A stretch of 29,940 nt of DNA from Chara braunii (Eukaryota > Streptophyta > Charophyceae > Charales > Characeae). Positions 9,340 to 19,792 of the stretch are shown here, piece after piece. The DNA lies in the NCBI GenBank assembly GCA_003427395.1, contig BFEA01000456.1, forward strand, positions 702,743 through 732,682, in the 5' to 3' direction. The translations under genes were made by a program, and so were the position numbers. Position 1 is the first letter of the stretch; each line of letters starts with the position of its first letter. Below the pieces are notes generated by a model. The model worked only from the letters and a program-made list of their open reading frames with translations, did not search any database and was not told the origin of the DNA.

Positions 9340-9782
9340 TGATACATGCCCAGCCGGCAATGTCTGGGAGCCAAGGATCCGCAAAGTGATGAAAAGGACT
9401 CGTATGGACAATGCAGTGTCATCAAAGCATCAACAAGCAATGTACATCCAGATACATATGAAAATGGCACAATATAGCGCAGCAGAAGAGTCAAAGATAT
9501 GACCTGACCTGTCAGATGTTGACGTGACACGCCATCATACACCATACATGTGAGAGAGGGAGGAGGGACCGCATGCACGGAAGAAAGGTCCCTCCTTGCG
9601 CACACACATGGGGGAGATACCACGGATGAGAGATGGGGGGGGGAGGAGGCGAGACGAAGATGGAGGCGAGGGAGAAGACCAAGATCGCGATAGCGAAGTC
9701 CAAAAATAGTCCCTTGCCGAGTGTCCAATCAATGTCTGCCGCAAAATGTCGAATCAGATGATGGGCGTATGCCCGATGTAAC
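9340..9782 (-). mobile_element. Minus-oriented partial or solo LTR related to the element 1 LTR
   Basis: Read on the minus strand, 9500 to 9340 parallels 7690-7847. Shared blocks include ATGTACA(C/T)TGCTTGTTGA, CTGCATTGTCCAT, AGTCCTTTTCA, TTGCGGATCCT and the terminal GGGCATGTA(A/T)CA. Similarity appears to continue more weakly to about 9700 (GAGGGATTATCTTGGACTT-like). The far end may be GGTTACATC near 9774-9782, resembling the LTR start. At about 440 bp it is much shorter than the 1,305-bp LTR, so it is an internally deleted or related shorter LTR. Confidence 0.65.
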
Positions 9783-9968
9783 CTCTACCAGTAATCTCTC
9801 TCTCTCTCTGAAGAAGAAGAACAAGAAGAAGAAGAAGGTAAGGGGGAGGAGGGATGGACGACGAAGAAGGAGAAGCAGATGTCGTCCTCCTCGCTGTCTC
9901 ACGTCCAGGTGGCGGCCTGGTATGACTGCCGTCATCGTCGTCGGCATGTGCAGGTTGCCGGCGTGGAG

Positions 9969-10059
9969 CCCCAGCTATGGCGCCAGGTAAGCTCGCGGAT
10001 GCAGGTATGGCCTGCCCCAGCTATGGCGCCAGGTAAGCTCGTGGATACAGGTATGGTCT
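9969..10059 (+). repeat. 46-bp tandem duplication
   Basis: A unit starting CCCCAGCTATGGCGCCAGG at 9969 recurs at 10015. The copies differ by single-base changes (GCTCGCGGATG versus GCTCGTGGATA). Confidence 0.85.
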
Positions 10060-10412
10060 CCGCCTCTCTGCCTACCTATGCCTCTACTCTAACTCAGCGC
10101 AGTGTTGTAGCATGCGGCGCCGGTCCACCAGCATGTCGCCCAAGAAGTGAGCTACTCGGAACTGTGTGTGTGCCCAGCCGTAGCACAGCTATAAGTAGCG
10201 CTGGGCCTGGCTGGGAGTGCCTTTGATGCTGGCCAAAAACGGCCCGTACAGTCTGAGCCCGTACCGGGCGTCCAGACTCTGCTGTTGATGCAGCAAAGCG
10301 CAAAAACGCGACTGGCCTCAAACGGCCCTGCCCCTGGTGTACCCAGCCCAAGGCGTAGCCTTGGGGACTGCAAGTCCGAAACGACATCTGAACAGACAAA
10401 AATAGGAAAAGC

Positions 10413-10448
10413 AAATAAATAAATAAATAAGTAAATAAATAAATAAAT
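10413..10448 (+). repeat. (AAAT)n microsatellite
   Basis: Nine AAAT/ATAA-type repeats with one interruption (AAGTAAAT). Confidence 0.9.
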
Positions 10449-10547
10449 GCTGCCTGTTATCGAAATCTGCGGCCTGAGGGCCGCCGTGGGTCTCCAGGGC
10501 GCGTGTTCGATGGGCACGCGGCCTGGGGGCCCCTCAGCAACCGCCGG

Positions 10548-11240
10548 TGTCGGAGGGCGCGGTGTCCCGGCCCTCCACTGTGTACTGAGTGCCTGCCCGC
10601 GTACTCCCGCTGTGTACCAGGCGTCCGTTCGCTTACCAGTCCACAGGGTCATGTGGGGTGCCAGGTTTCGTCGCTGGGCTTTCCTGTCGAACCACGCAGG
10701 CTCCATACAGCAGGCTGACATGTGGTCGAAGTAGCCGTCGGGTTCACCAGGGGTCGCAACAGTAAAAGGTTAGTGCAGGCTACTCAGCCGCACGCCGGGC
10801 ACCGATGGTCGTGTTCTGGGCTAGGTGCAGAGGAAAAAAAGGAAATAAAATAAAAAGGAAAAAGGGAGAGAGAAAAATTAGAAAAAACGGGAAAAGTCAC
10901 ATGTCGAATCTACACCTTGAATCAGTTCGCCGTTTCCACGTGGAGTGAACTAGTGGTCCCCAGCCGTAGTGTCGCTATAACTTTCTCCTTTTCTTTTGTT
11001 TCAATTCTACCTTGTTTTCGTTTCACGCCGAAGGCCTGCCCCCTAACCTCTACTGAGTAATGAGTGCTTGATCGCCGAGTTATGGGGTAGGTGCAGGCAG
11101 AGGAAAGAAATGCTGCATGGGCAGCGTGTGGAATTGGACTGTTGTCTAAAAGTCCTTTCGCATGGCGTCTTTTCCTTTTTTTGTAGCCGCGGCGCTAAGG
11201 TTCTGGGGGCGTCGTTCACTCACTAACTACTATATTTGTC
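10548..11240 (+). repeat. Dispersed direct repeat, copy A
   Basis: This copy is near-identical over about 0.68 kb to 28939-29618 (copy B), in the same orientation 18.4 kb apart. Similarity begins abruptly at TGTCGGAGGG and fades after CTCACTAACTAC (11230). Copy A has about 12 extra bases near 10762. Both copies share an A/G-rich tract (10830-10900). I recognise no gene; it behaves as a dispersed repeat or LTR fragment. Confidence 0.85.
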
Positions 11241-12663
11241 TTTTTGCCTAGCCCTTTGAGCATTGATCTCTCTCCTTTGTCATTTTATGAGGAGCGAACA
11301 GTCCAGTTTCGAGTCCTGAGCTAAGCATGGACGGCCTAGACTGGCCGACCTTTACACTTCGGCCGCCGTGGACCTAGCCGATGAGCCGCGGTCGGTGCAG
11401 GGCCCAAAAATGGGAGCACCCGCGGCCTTGGTAGGAGGCTCATCACCTCGCAGGGGTCATGAGCCCCCTCCTTACCATCGGACACGGGTACCCATGAGGG
11501 GTAGTTTGATGGCCTCCTTTTGGAAGGAGGGGCGCGACCACCCGTGTCCCGTTATGGGACCACGATAACGAACAAACTGTCATTTCATACAAAAGATGAA
11601 GGGACCAGTGACTGATAGTGAGTGTGTCTCCCGTGTTATGACCGTTGAGGTTCAACTTCTAGTTTTCTCTTTTACTATTTGATCTTATTTTATTATTTTC
11701 AAATTTACGGGTAACTAAAATACTGGGCTCTGAAAGTTATCTAAAATTTCTTGTTCAGAGCGCGGAGATCGCGGCCTACGGCGAACCTATAAAGAGTGGG
11801 GAAGGCAACCATTTGGCTACTTAGGGCATGTGGAATCTCACTACGTGGGGTACTGGCGAGCCGAAGAGAGGGAGGCGAGGCGGCGTGGTGAGTGTGCGGA
11901 AGACCGTCTGTGTGTGTATGTTTGTGCTCTGAGTGCTCGGCTTTGGCTATCTCGAAAATTTGCGGCCTGGTACCGTATACGGTCCAATCGGGAGAGACTC
12001 GACCATAGTGCGTAGCAGCGGATTGTATTGCTATAGGCCAAGGTGCCCCCAATTCCTTTGGAGGTGGGAGCGGATGTTAGGGGAAGGGCCTACAGTGACG
12101 GCCATACTGGACTATAGCCACGGTAACCAGGAGGCGAGACTGAAGGTCAACGAAGAATGGGGGAAAGAGTAGGAAATGAGAGCAGATCAGGCGTTGCAGG
12201 GAGCCATCACGGAGCCAAAGGACCGTGCTGAGAGGAGGTGTAGGAGAGATGGGGTCACGGACGAAATCAAGGTGATCGTCTCTTATTTGGAGGCTGAGAC
12301 TTCGACGGACACGGTAGAGAGGGAGCAGCACCATTTGGACCAGGATACAGAGGCTGAGAGTGACGCCAAGGACCTGAACGCGGAAGCTCGGTCCTAGCAT
12401 GGACTGGACCAGTGGCGACGGGACCACCCTCCGACGGAGCCAGTGGAGAGCGGCCCAGAGGCCAACTCACGGCGACGGAGGGGTCAGCACCGCTAGGCCG
12501 ATAGACGCGAAGGCCAACGTGGGACGGGGACAACTGGGAGTGCAAGGCAGTTGCCAGGGTGTGGTTCGCACAAGGCAGTGTCTCTCGAGAGTTAGAAGAG
12601 AGGATTGAAGGTCAATGAGGAGAAGGATCGTTCGTGTGAGGTTGAAGAAGCAATGTTGCATCG

Positions 12664-12831
12664 GCGGCTAAATGCTGAGAGTAAGAGAGGTGGTGTAGTT
12701 AAGGTGGACGTCAACCACTTATGAGGACATCTGGCCACGCGAGACGGTTGCCACTTGCCTGACTGGTGCGACCAATGAGGGGAGAGAGAAGCTAGGAGGC
12801 TAAGTGCTAAGAGTGAGAGATGAGTTGACGT
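12664..12831 (+). repeat. Degenerate repeated block
   Basis: A block reading (G)GCTAA(A/G)TGCT(G/A)AGAGT(A/G)AGAGA near 12667 recurs near 12797. Each copy is followed within 35 bp by GACGTC. A weaker relative occurs near 12350. Confidence 0.5.
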
Positions 12832-15800
12832 CAGGACACAGTGTGAAGAGGCAAGCCTGTTAGGGGCGAGATCCGACGTCTATATGGCTATCCCGAGCTA
12901 GCGGGATGTAATGCCTCAGCATGGGAAGGTAATGTGGTTGGCTTCGCCCCACTCATGTGAGTTGGGACACAGCGACGAATATGAGAGAGGGGGCATTCGT
13001 TGTTCATGACAACTTCTAATGGTCATGCCAAGAGCGAGGGGAATGTTGTGCAGGACATGCACTGGGGTAGAAAGGGAGTTGGTGGCTTCTTGCTGGACGT
13101 CGTAGATGAAGTCTGCGCTCCTTCTGCTGACGTCCCCTTCGTCGGGTGCTTCCTACTTGCATGCCTGTAGCGACTTCGCTTGTCTCTAACACTCTGGTCA
13201 TCAAGGCAACGAGAGTGCTACTCCACGCTCTAGTCTCTTACCCTGCATAATCTCCCGCCGCTTTGATGAGATTTGTGATGACGGGGCATCGGCAGGGATC
13301 AAGCCCTGTACATGACTTGAAAGGGAGGGGTCAGATGGCAGGGTCTTCTCCAGTCTTCAAGGTTTTCCAAGTTCGCTATTGAAATCAAATGTACGACTCC
13401 AGCACTGGCCATTGAGCGTGTGAGGCTTACAGGCTCCCGCGAAAATGCTAGGTGATCCATATCTCTCCTATTGAGAGCTCGTTGCTTATGATAGAGATCT
13501 GCTCTTCATGATGTGCGGCTGAGCGCGTTTATATGGGATGACGTCATCTGATTCACGGACTCACTCTGCTCTGTTTGCATGTGCTAACTCGACTCATGTG
13601 TGACGAGACGGGAGAGAACGAGCCAACTGGTTACCATCAGCACGCACTTGGGAGAGAAAACCAGATTTCTATCCTCGAGGAGCTGCGTGTAGGCGTGAAT
13701 AGTGTCGACCATACCAAGTTTTTTCCACCCTCACGGAAGCGGAGGTTAAATTACGTGAAAATTAGTAAGGTCACTTTCGAGTCGGTATCGTGGGTTAAGC
13801 TCTGATCAGCAACTTTTATGATATCTCTCCCGATAACGCGTCTATCTGCCCGTTTTGCCCGTGTCACCTGTATAGGGTAATGCGAGCGCTGGCCCAAGTT
13901 ATTTGGCAGATTGCCACAAGCAAGAAGCCCTGCAGTACCAGAAAGAAGTATTGAGCTCGAACTTAGTGGTATTCGCCACTGAGACCTAGTCTTTATGCAC
14001 TAATATTGGTAAGGTAAGTTTTTTTTGCCATCCTGTTTTGTGTTCAGACGTTTGATTCAGTATAACAGATAGAGTATGATCCCCTTTGGAAGGTGGATTA
14101 GTTCAACAGCAGGTTGGCGTACACGGTCGAACCAATGGGTGTGTAACACGTTTTTAACGACATCTGTCATTAATCTGATCTCTACAATCATGTGGTGGGC
14201 CTAACTTTGTCTTTCTACCTAGTGCTGTCTCGTGTGTTGTTGTGCTTAGTGGTTATGCACCCCTTTCGTGATTTAGCTTACCATATCAAATCAGGCGAGC
14301 TTGGTAGCACTCTTTGATGGGGGAATGCTAATTAAGATCTCACCTATTGGTCTTCAGGCAAAGTGTGGGAAGGCAAAGACTGTAAGTGGCAAAAGGACGG
14401 TGAGTATAAACACGAATGAAATTTGGGAATTCCATGATGAATGAGCTGGTCGTTATCTCTGTTCCTGATTATCCATTCTGATGGGCAGGAAAAAGTTACT
14501 TAAAAGACTGGCGTACCTTCTAGTTAAGTACCTCGTTGACGAGGACTGATCAAGGTCGTAACCCAGGGTGATAGGCCGAGATAGTGCTGTGTAAATTTCC
14601 TTGAGACGTCCTACTGAATTGCTAGTCAATTGGGAAAGCGGTGTGTCACATCTCCTTGACAACGTTTGGGGACTCTTTCGTGAGTGAATGTGTACTCTGA
14701 CTTTAATCTTGGACTCGGTGTTTGTCATACTTGCACTTGAGACGTAATAATGGTTTTGATTAGTTGACTAATTATCAAACTTCATTTTTCCAGCTAGATG
14801 CTGATCGTTCACCATTTTCCGCTGAATAATAAAGAATACTTTCTGGCAATCTCGGAGGGCCTTGACTCAGTGAATCGTCCGATTCGGAAGACTAGTGAGA
14901 CCTGTGTTTGACTACTCATTATGGGTTTCCGTCATGACTATCAGCAAGTATCTTGCTTGCTACTTGCTTGAACCGTTCCAGTTTAGTTGTAGTCATGTTG
15001 TGAACCCAGAGAGCAATCTCCCAGTTTGTGAGTGAAGTCTGACAATACATGTGTACCCCTGAGTTAGTCCCATAGGCCGTGTGAAGACTCGTCATTCACG
15101 TAGGAAACGACTTCCAAAGGTCTAGCCAAAGAACATTCGTCTCACGCCTGTGAGAAGGGCGCCTTATGTTGCGACTCATAATCACACACGAGCGGGATCC
15201 GAGTTCAGATATTGCGTGATAGTTAAGGACAACCTGCTCCGGGTCTCATTTCAACCTATGTTCATGGTCTAGTGACATTCACTTCAGATGACTCTCAGCA
15301 TATTGTATGTGAAAGGTACAATGCTTGAAACAGCCTGGCGTTAATCTAGGAGTGAGAATTGTAACGCACTAAGCTTGGTGCTTCGCTCAACTGGGTATTA
15401 TAGTCTGCGCTTCCTCGGAAGGCCACCTCGACTGAGGCATGTTGTTACCGACACCCAGTGTACTTTTCCTGATGAAGCTCACTATCATAGGCATTCCACG
15501 TACTACTCGGACGGGATTTTCGTCTGTTATGTGGGCACACTACCTGGATGGCGCTCACTATAAGTGGCGTCCTCTGTGCCACTCAGGCAAAGTCAGTCTG
15601 TGATGTTGGAAGACTGTTTGGGGTTTTACTCAGATGAAGTTCACAAGGAATGAGACTCGTTGTGGTATATAGGTGGGCCACTAGTCAGTGCTTGATGTTG
15701 AAACTCTCGAAACTTAGCAGCTCTTTCTGCTCAGTGAAGAAATAAGACAATCCTTGGCTAAGTCAAAGAGTAAACAGTCTGCTAGCTCTTAGTATGAATC

Positions 15801-15908
15801 AGCTATGGCCCGTTAGTCGTTGATTTAGCAGCAGACTGCCATTAAGAGTTTTGATCACGGACTAACCACTGCAACCCTCCCCCGTTGTATAAACCCGCCA
15901 GACCGCTG

Positions 15909-15909
15909 G

Positions 15910-15940
<31 letters not shown>

Positions 15941-15946
15941 TTCTTG
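15909..15946 (+). repeat. (CTTT)n microsatellite
   Basis: A run of CTTT units turning into CTT at the right end; no function implied. Confidence 0.9.
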
Positions 15947-16314
15947 CACTGTTTACCGGGAATGTTGATCGAAAGGGAAAGAATATGAAGATACTGAGAT
16001 ATTGGTGTTGAAGGGTAACACGATCATAAAAAATCATCCAGCAGCTCACACTACTACTCGTTGCCTACACGGCAAGTGACACATTGTTGGCGTAGCAGCT
16101 TATTACCCCTTGAGGAATTGTCAGTCACCGCCTACCTGTCAATGCTATTCGTTTGTTATCTAGTTTGAGCAGCATGCCAATATCGTTCAGTCGGCCCTCT
16201 TAAGTCGAGAACTGTGGTTTAATCTCTTGCGGTGTTTAGCAGTTGTCATTACTCAGTCGGTGAGCAACACTGTTAACTCAGCAAAGAGGCACATTTCTCT
16301 AGTGGCGGTTAATC

Positions 16315-16620
16315 TTGAAGTTTGCGGAATTTGTTGACCTTATCCCTCTATATGAGCCGACGAGGCAGGCAGTTGAACTACCTCTTCTCAACACCCTGTC
16401 AGACCCTAAGTCACGGAAGCAGGGAAAGATCATGAAAGAGGAGGCGATTCTAGTGATTAAAAGAGGGGTTATTAAAGATAAGCATGAAAACTGGGAATAT
16501 GAAGTTGTTGCATGTATGGAACTTCAGAAGTCGGTCCTAAGGGAGAGAGCAATCCAGAGGGCTGAAAAAAAAAAGTACATAGAATATGTCATCTCTAGAC
16601 CACACTGGCAAACTCCATAG
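16315..16620 (+). CDS. Hypothetical 101-aa ORF upstream of the domain array
   Basis: This ATG-to-TAG frame encodes a charged, Lys/Glu-rich protein of 101 residues. I do not recognise it. A segment with W-E-Y-E-V-V (about residue 62) faintly resembles the P-Y-E-I-V motif of the array that follows. It could therefore be a strongly diverged or partial member, or the N-terminal part of a longer decayed ORF. Sequence between its stop and 16936 is open only in pieces (a 66-codon frame at 16644-16844). No signal peptide or membrane segment is visible. Being coding at all is uncertain. Confidence 0.35.
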   Translation: MKFAEFVDLIPLYEPTRQAVELPLLNTLSDPKSRKQGKIMKEEAILVIKRGVIKDKHENWEYEVVACMELQKSVLRERAIQRAEKKKYIEYVISRPHWQTP

Positions 16621-16935
16621 CACGGGTTTATCTCTAGAAACTGTTGAGCAAGCTAGAGCAGAGCTCTGATAAACCCTTTCCTCTTAGGGACCTCATCGGT
16701 AACAGTGAAGACCAAGGATACAATAATCAGTTTGTTCTACATTCACGATCATCTGTGTCACCAACAGACGACGTTCCACCGCTAAGTGATCTGTGTGCAG
16801 TGACTTATTATCTCGGCTATATTCACTCATCTGAGCTGTTATAAGACATCAGTCAGGCTCAATCAAGCATTCGGTCATTTTCACCTGTCTCAGAGATCAG
16901 TATCAACCAGACTGTCTTCTTCTAAAATTAAAACT

Positions 16936-17517
16936 ATGGGTCAGTTTCAACTTCCACTTCGGCACATGAGTACAGTACAATTATTCTCAGTCCAAGAGAC
17001 TGTCTTGACCAGTCTCAATCAGATCGCTTCCAAGGATGCCTTCCCGTATCAGTATGTAAGTGCAACTGGCTTCAGGCAAGGAGAACTACCTCTCTTTGTA
17101 GTTCATACTGAGTTTGCAAAAGACTTCATTCATGATTTGAGAATCTATTTGAAGAAAGGCAAGGAGACTCATGAGCAGTTTGATTCAGTTTGGATCTCAG
17201 CAGTCAGGTACCTTGAAGAGAAAGAGAGAGAATTTGATGGGAATGGTAATAAGTTGATTCGTAGTTTTTGGTCGAAGCGCTACTCTGACTATCCCAAGCC
17301 TCCAGTACCATTCACTCTCACAGACGGCTCTTGCTGGGGTGACTTGGTCGATTTGGCTAAGAGGTACATTTCTCCTGCAGTGATTGACTATGAGGCAGTG
17401 ACTGAGCCGTCAGAGTTCAGGCATCTAAGACAAGGGATTTTCTCTCAACCATATCTTCCCACTCTATGGGAAGAATTTTGTGCTACGGTTGAATTCTGCA
17501 TCATGGGACTTGGTTGA
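16936..17517 (+). CDS. Array domain copy 1: intact 193-aa ORF of unknown function
   Basis: This is the only uninterrupted copy of a domain repeated four more times in decayed form at 18460-20190. Seen features: L-T-S-L-N-Q-I (residues ~29-35), F-P-Y-Q-Y-V (~41-46), D-L-R-I-Y-L-K-K-G (~72-80), Lys/Glu-rich middle, Pro-rich P-K-P-P-V-P-F-T-L (~123-131), then G-D-L-V-D-L-A-K-R-Y (~139-148). The corresponding positions in other copies read SLN, PYxIV, D-I-R-I-Y-V-P and P-x-P-P...N-W-S-x-V-I-D-F. No signal peptide, transmembrane helix or known catalytic motif is apparent. The ATG was taken because the frame is closed just upstream. It lies 0.6 kb upstream of the primer-binding-site-like sequence. 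I do not recognise the family. Confidence 0.55.
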   Translation: MGQFQLPLRHMSTVQLFSVQETVLTSLNQIASKDAFPYQYVSATGFRQGELPLFVVHTEFAKDFIHDLRIYLKKGKETHEQFDSVWISAVRYLEEKEREFDGNGNKLIRSFWSKRYSDYPKPPVPFTLTDGSCWGDLVDLAKRYISPAVIDYEAVTEPSEFRHLRQGIFSQPYLPTLWEEFCATVEFCIMGLG

Positions 17518-18117
17518 AAATGTTTAGAACTTGCGGGTTTTAGGTGGCTCTTCATTTAGAGGCCACAATCCTAGGAAGTACGTAGACATGGCTCGAGGCA
17601 CAAGAGACGCACAATAAAATGAGAGATCGGTGGTGAGACTCTACAGGGATGAATGAGGACTCTTGACTAGTGTTGGCCGTGTCTATTCACTTGTGCTTTC
17701 CTGAGATGATTACGAGTTCTCATTCTTCCCTCACCTATCCTTGTTATTGTTCGAGTTAATCAGTTCTACTTCTTTTGCATTGATTCTGCCTGATAATTAC
17801 GCATTTGATGATCTTGTCACAGTTCTCAAAATTAGTAAATTTGGCAAAATTGATACATGCATGACATATTCAATTTTTTTTACTATTATTTGCATATTTC
17901 TTTGTTGTTCCGAATTAAAATAAAAGATTCCTAAGACCAGCGACCGACGAAGACCGCAATTGAAGGGTCTCGCTCGAAGCCGGATGCACACAACAGGAAG
18001 TGATTTGATTTATTTGATTTTATTTATTTATTGCATCAAACATTCAAAATCCTGTGTGACAAACTGTTGGCTTTCTGGTCGCCTGAAAACTCCTGGTTAA
18101 AAAAAGTGCGGCAAAAA
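17518..18117. other. AT-rich spacer, possible end of element 2's 5' LTR
   Basis: No gene is supported. It contains AATAAA-type signals (about 17613 and 17918), a long T run (17873-17881) and a TTTATT-rich tract (18003-18032). It ends GCGGCA AAAA just before the PBS-like sequence, so the last CA (18112-18113) would be the LTR terminus in the usual TG...CA scheme. I found no second copy in the window to confirm an LTR. Confidence 0.4.
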
Positions 18118-18135
18118 TGGCGTCGTTGTCGGGGA
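18118..18135 (+). promoter_or_regulatory. Primer-binding-site-like sequence for tRNA-Asp (element 2)
   Basis: TGGCGTCGTTGTCGGGGA matches the complement of the plant tRNA-Asp 3' end (recalled as TGGCGCCGTTGCCGGGGA) at 16 of 18 positions; both differences are C-to-T. This PBS is typical of plant Tat/Athila-type gypsy elements. It lies four bases after a CA dinucleotide, as in many such elements, and 2.5 kb upstream of gag. Confidence 0.6.
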
Positions 18136-18155
18136 CATGAAAAATTTTCGTGTCC
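18133..18155 (+). other. Hairpin directly downstream of PBS
   Basis: GGACATGAAAA and TTTTCGTGTCC form an 11-bp inverted repeat with one mismatch (G-T pairable) and almost no loop, overlapping the last PBS bases. A role in RNA packaging or dimerisation is conceivable but not shown. Confidence 0.55.
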
Positions 18156-18459
18156 GGAACGAGTCTGGGTCAGCAACAACTTTGATCTTTGATTAGGGTT
18201 TGAGAACTGTTGACAATCCTTGGGTTTTCAGACTGATTCTATTATTTTGATTAAAACATTATTCTCTTGGAAATTCTCGGTTGCTAATTGGGTCTTATCT
18301 CCTCATGTGTGGAGGTACTACACTGGATCGGAGGAGGAGACTGCCTTTACTTATTGGAGAGGATCAGGCTTGATCACAGGTATGCCTTTAGAGCCCTTGA
18401 CGTCCTTGAAGGACTTAGAAAGAAGAGAACGAGCCAGAGCGTAAGAAATTACATCAAGA

Positions 18460-18828
18460 ATGCTAACTACTGATTCACTGAAAGAGCTCTCAAAATTTAC
18501 TATTAAAGGGGTATTCCCCTATCAGTATGAGCACTATTGGGTTTACCACTCTGATAGTTTGACCATCTGTGTCGTTGAGGGAGATATCTATGATATTCGT
18601 CCCTACGTCAAGAACGGAAGTTGCAACGATGGTGAGGTCTTTAACTGGCCATGAAAAATTGTTGTTCAATCTATCTACGATGAAAATGCAGATCTAACTA
18701 GGTGAAAGAAGAGAGTGGAATGAGGGTTAATGCCTGTAACCTATGAGACAATTCGAATTTCTCCTATTCCTGAGAGCTACTGTAACGGAAGTAATTTGTT
18801 GCTAATAATCAATATGGTACTGGGGTGA
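18460..18828 (+). pseudogene. Array domain copy 2, degenerate
   Basis: Frame 1. D-S-L-K-E-L then F-P-Y-Q-Y (about 18511-18525), D-I-R-P-Y-V-K-N-G (about 18592-18618) and a Pro-containing tail with N-L-L-L-I-I-N align with copy 1. Stops occur at TGA 18652 and twice more around 18700-18725. The first 65 codons form an open frame starting at ATG 18460. Function unknown. Confidence 0.55.
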
Positions 18829-18840
18829 AAAAAATGAGAA

Positions 18841-19318
18841 GGTTATCATGAGAGTAAAAAAAACTTCAGCAAAGGAAATCAGACAGAGAAGATTGGAATT
18901 TCCAAGCAAGGAAAAAGTCGAGTGCCGTCTAAGATCACTGAATATTTTAAGTGAGAGAGAAAAGTTCCCATACAAGATTGTCAGGCATGAGATGGTTGAG
19001 AGTGGATAGGAGCAGAAATGATTTTATGTTTTGACATTTTACTTTACAGACTTGGACACATATGACATAAGAATTTATGTTCCTAAGGAAAGAAGTGTTG
19101 ACGCTATGTATGGTAGATGTTAGGGATTTGCTGAGGAAGTTGTACTAAAAAAGAAAGAGAAACTTGAGAGAGAAAATAAGTGCTTCATTGGATCTACTTG
19201 GTTTGCTGTCTTTGAGGTATTCCCAACTCCTCCTCTACCTGATATTTTATCAAGAAACAACTGGTCTACTGTGATTGAGTTTGCACTGAAAGTGAGAAGA
19301 GGCCGAAAACGCAAATGA
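18841..19318 (+). pseudogene. Array domain copy 3, degenerate
   Basis: Frame 2. R-S-L-N-I-L (about 18936-18953), F-P-Y-K-I-V-R-H-E (18965-18991), D-T-Y-D-I-R-I-Y-V-P (19055-19084) and the tail P-T-P-P-L-P...N-N-W-S-T-V-I-E-F (about 19225-19285) are clear. Three in-frame stops lie around 19006, 19019 and 19121. It ends in TGA 19316-19318, overlapping an ATG (19315) that opens copy 4. Function unknown. Confidence 0.6.
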
Positions 19319-19792
19319 GTCAACTATATGTACGTCCAAAAGTGGGACCCTGGTTCAAGTTGGGAGGAGGATATAGGAGGCTGAGCAAGGAGGATTTTGA
19401 TAAACTGCTCAATTCTCTTAACTCTATAACGAGGAGAGTTGTGATTCCCTACGAGATTGTGAGGTATGAGGCACAAAACAGTCTGGGATGAGAACTTGAT
19501 GGTATGTATGTTCTTACCTGCTATTTTATTGACCTTGATGGGTTTGACATCGGGATCTACGTGCCACGACATAGATTCGAAGAGTGTAGAAGTGGTCGAT
19601 GTTGGCAACGAGCATCAAACATTGTGCATGACGAAAAAAAGAAGACTGGAATAAGAAGGGGATAGTTTCTCTTGGAGTACTTATGTCAGGCCGTTCATTG
19701 GGATACCGTCTCCACCTGTTGAAGGGCTTACTTTTTCAAGGAATAATTGGTCAGTCGTGATAGATTTTGTATGGAGGGTGAAGAGGGCTTAA
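19315..19792 (+). pseudogene. Array domain copy 4, degenerate, frameshifted
   Basis: Frame 1 from ATG 19315: L-N-S-L-N-S-I-T, then V-I-P-Y-E-I-V-R-Y-E (about 19441-19472), one TGA, then D-L-D-G-F-D-I-G-I-Y-V-P (19531-19566). A frameshift near 19640-19670 moves the tail to frame 2, where P-S-P-P-V-E-G-L...N-N-W-S-V-V-I-D-F (about 19706-19770) closely follows copy 3. It ends TAA 19790. Copies 3 and 4 are the most alike pair. Confidence 0.6.

Larger units (their letters stand above)
9783..10547. other. Repeat-rich non-coding stretch
   Basis: No gene is supported. Contents are a (CT)n run and GAA-rich purine tract (about 9796-9870), a 46-bp tandem duplication (9969-10059), a TATA-like box (about 10189), a hairpin (10251-10278; GTCTG...CAGAC with GCCCG/CGGGC) and an AAAT microsatellite (10413-10448). 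Confidence 0.6.
11241..16314. other. Five-kilobase stretch without a recognisable gene
   Basis: Short frames occur on both strands, but none has a recognised domain, and none is followed by a continuing frame. 11800-12830 is GC-rich with loosely repeated charged-residue reading frames (for example 12176-12397, Glu/Asp-rich) and related blocks near 12130/12600 and 12664/12793. A TATA-like CTATAAAG lies near 11787. From about 13000 composition becomes balanced. A CTTT microsatellite is at 15909-15946. Some of this may be the 5' LTR or flank of element 2, but I see no paired copy. Confidence 0.45.

Noticed and set aside
9063-9728. 221-codon minus-strand open frame
   Set aside because: It coincides with the minus-oriented LTR fragment and reads the same LTR bases as a plus-strand frame at 7663-7845; LTR sequence, not a protein gene.
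10503-10718. Cys/Pro-rich frame shared by both dispersed-repeat copies (also 28873-29109)
   Set aside because: Differences between copies are few overall, so an open frame in both is not evidence of coding; no domain recognised.
12176-12397. 73-codon Glu/Asp-rich frame as a gene
   Set aside because: Short, no domain, neighbouring frames do not continue it; possible gag-like charge pattern is too weak.
13575-15563. Several 60-90-codon frames on both strands
   Set aside because: Lengths expected by chance in balanced-composition DNA, and no recognisable motif.
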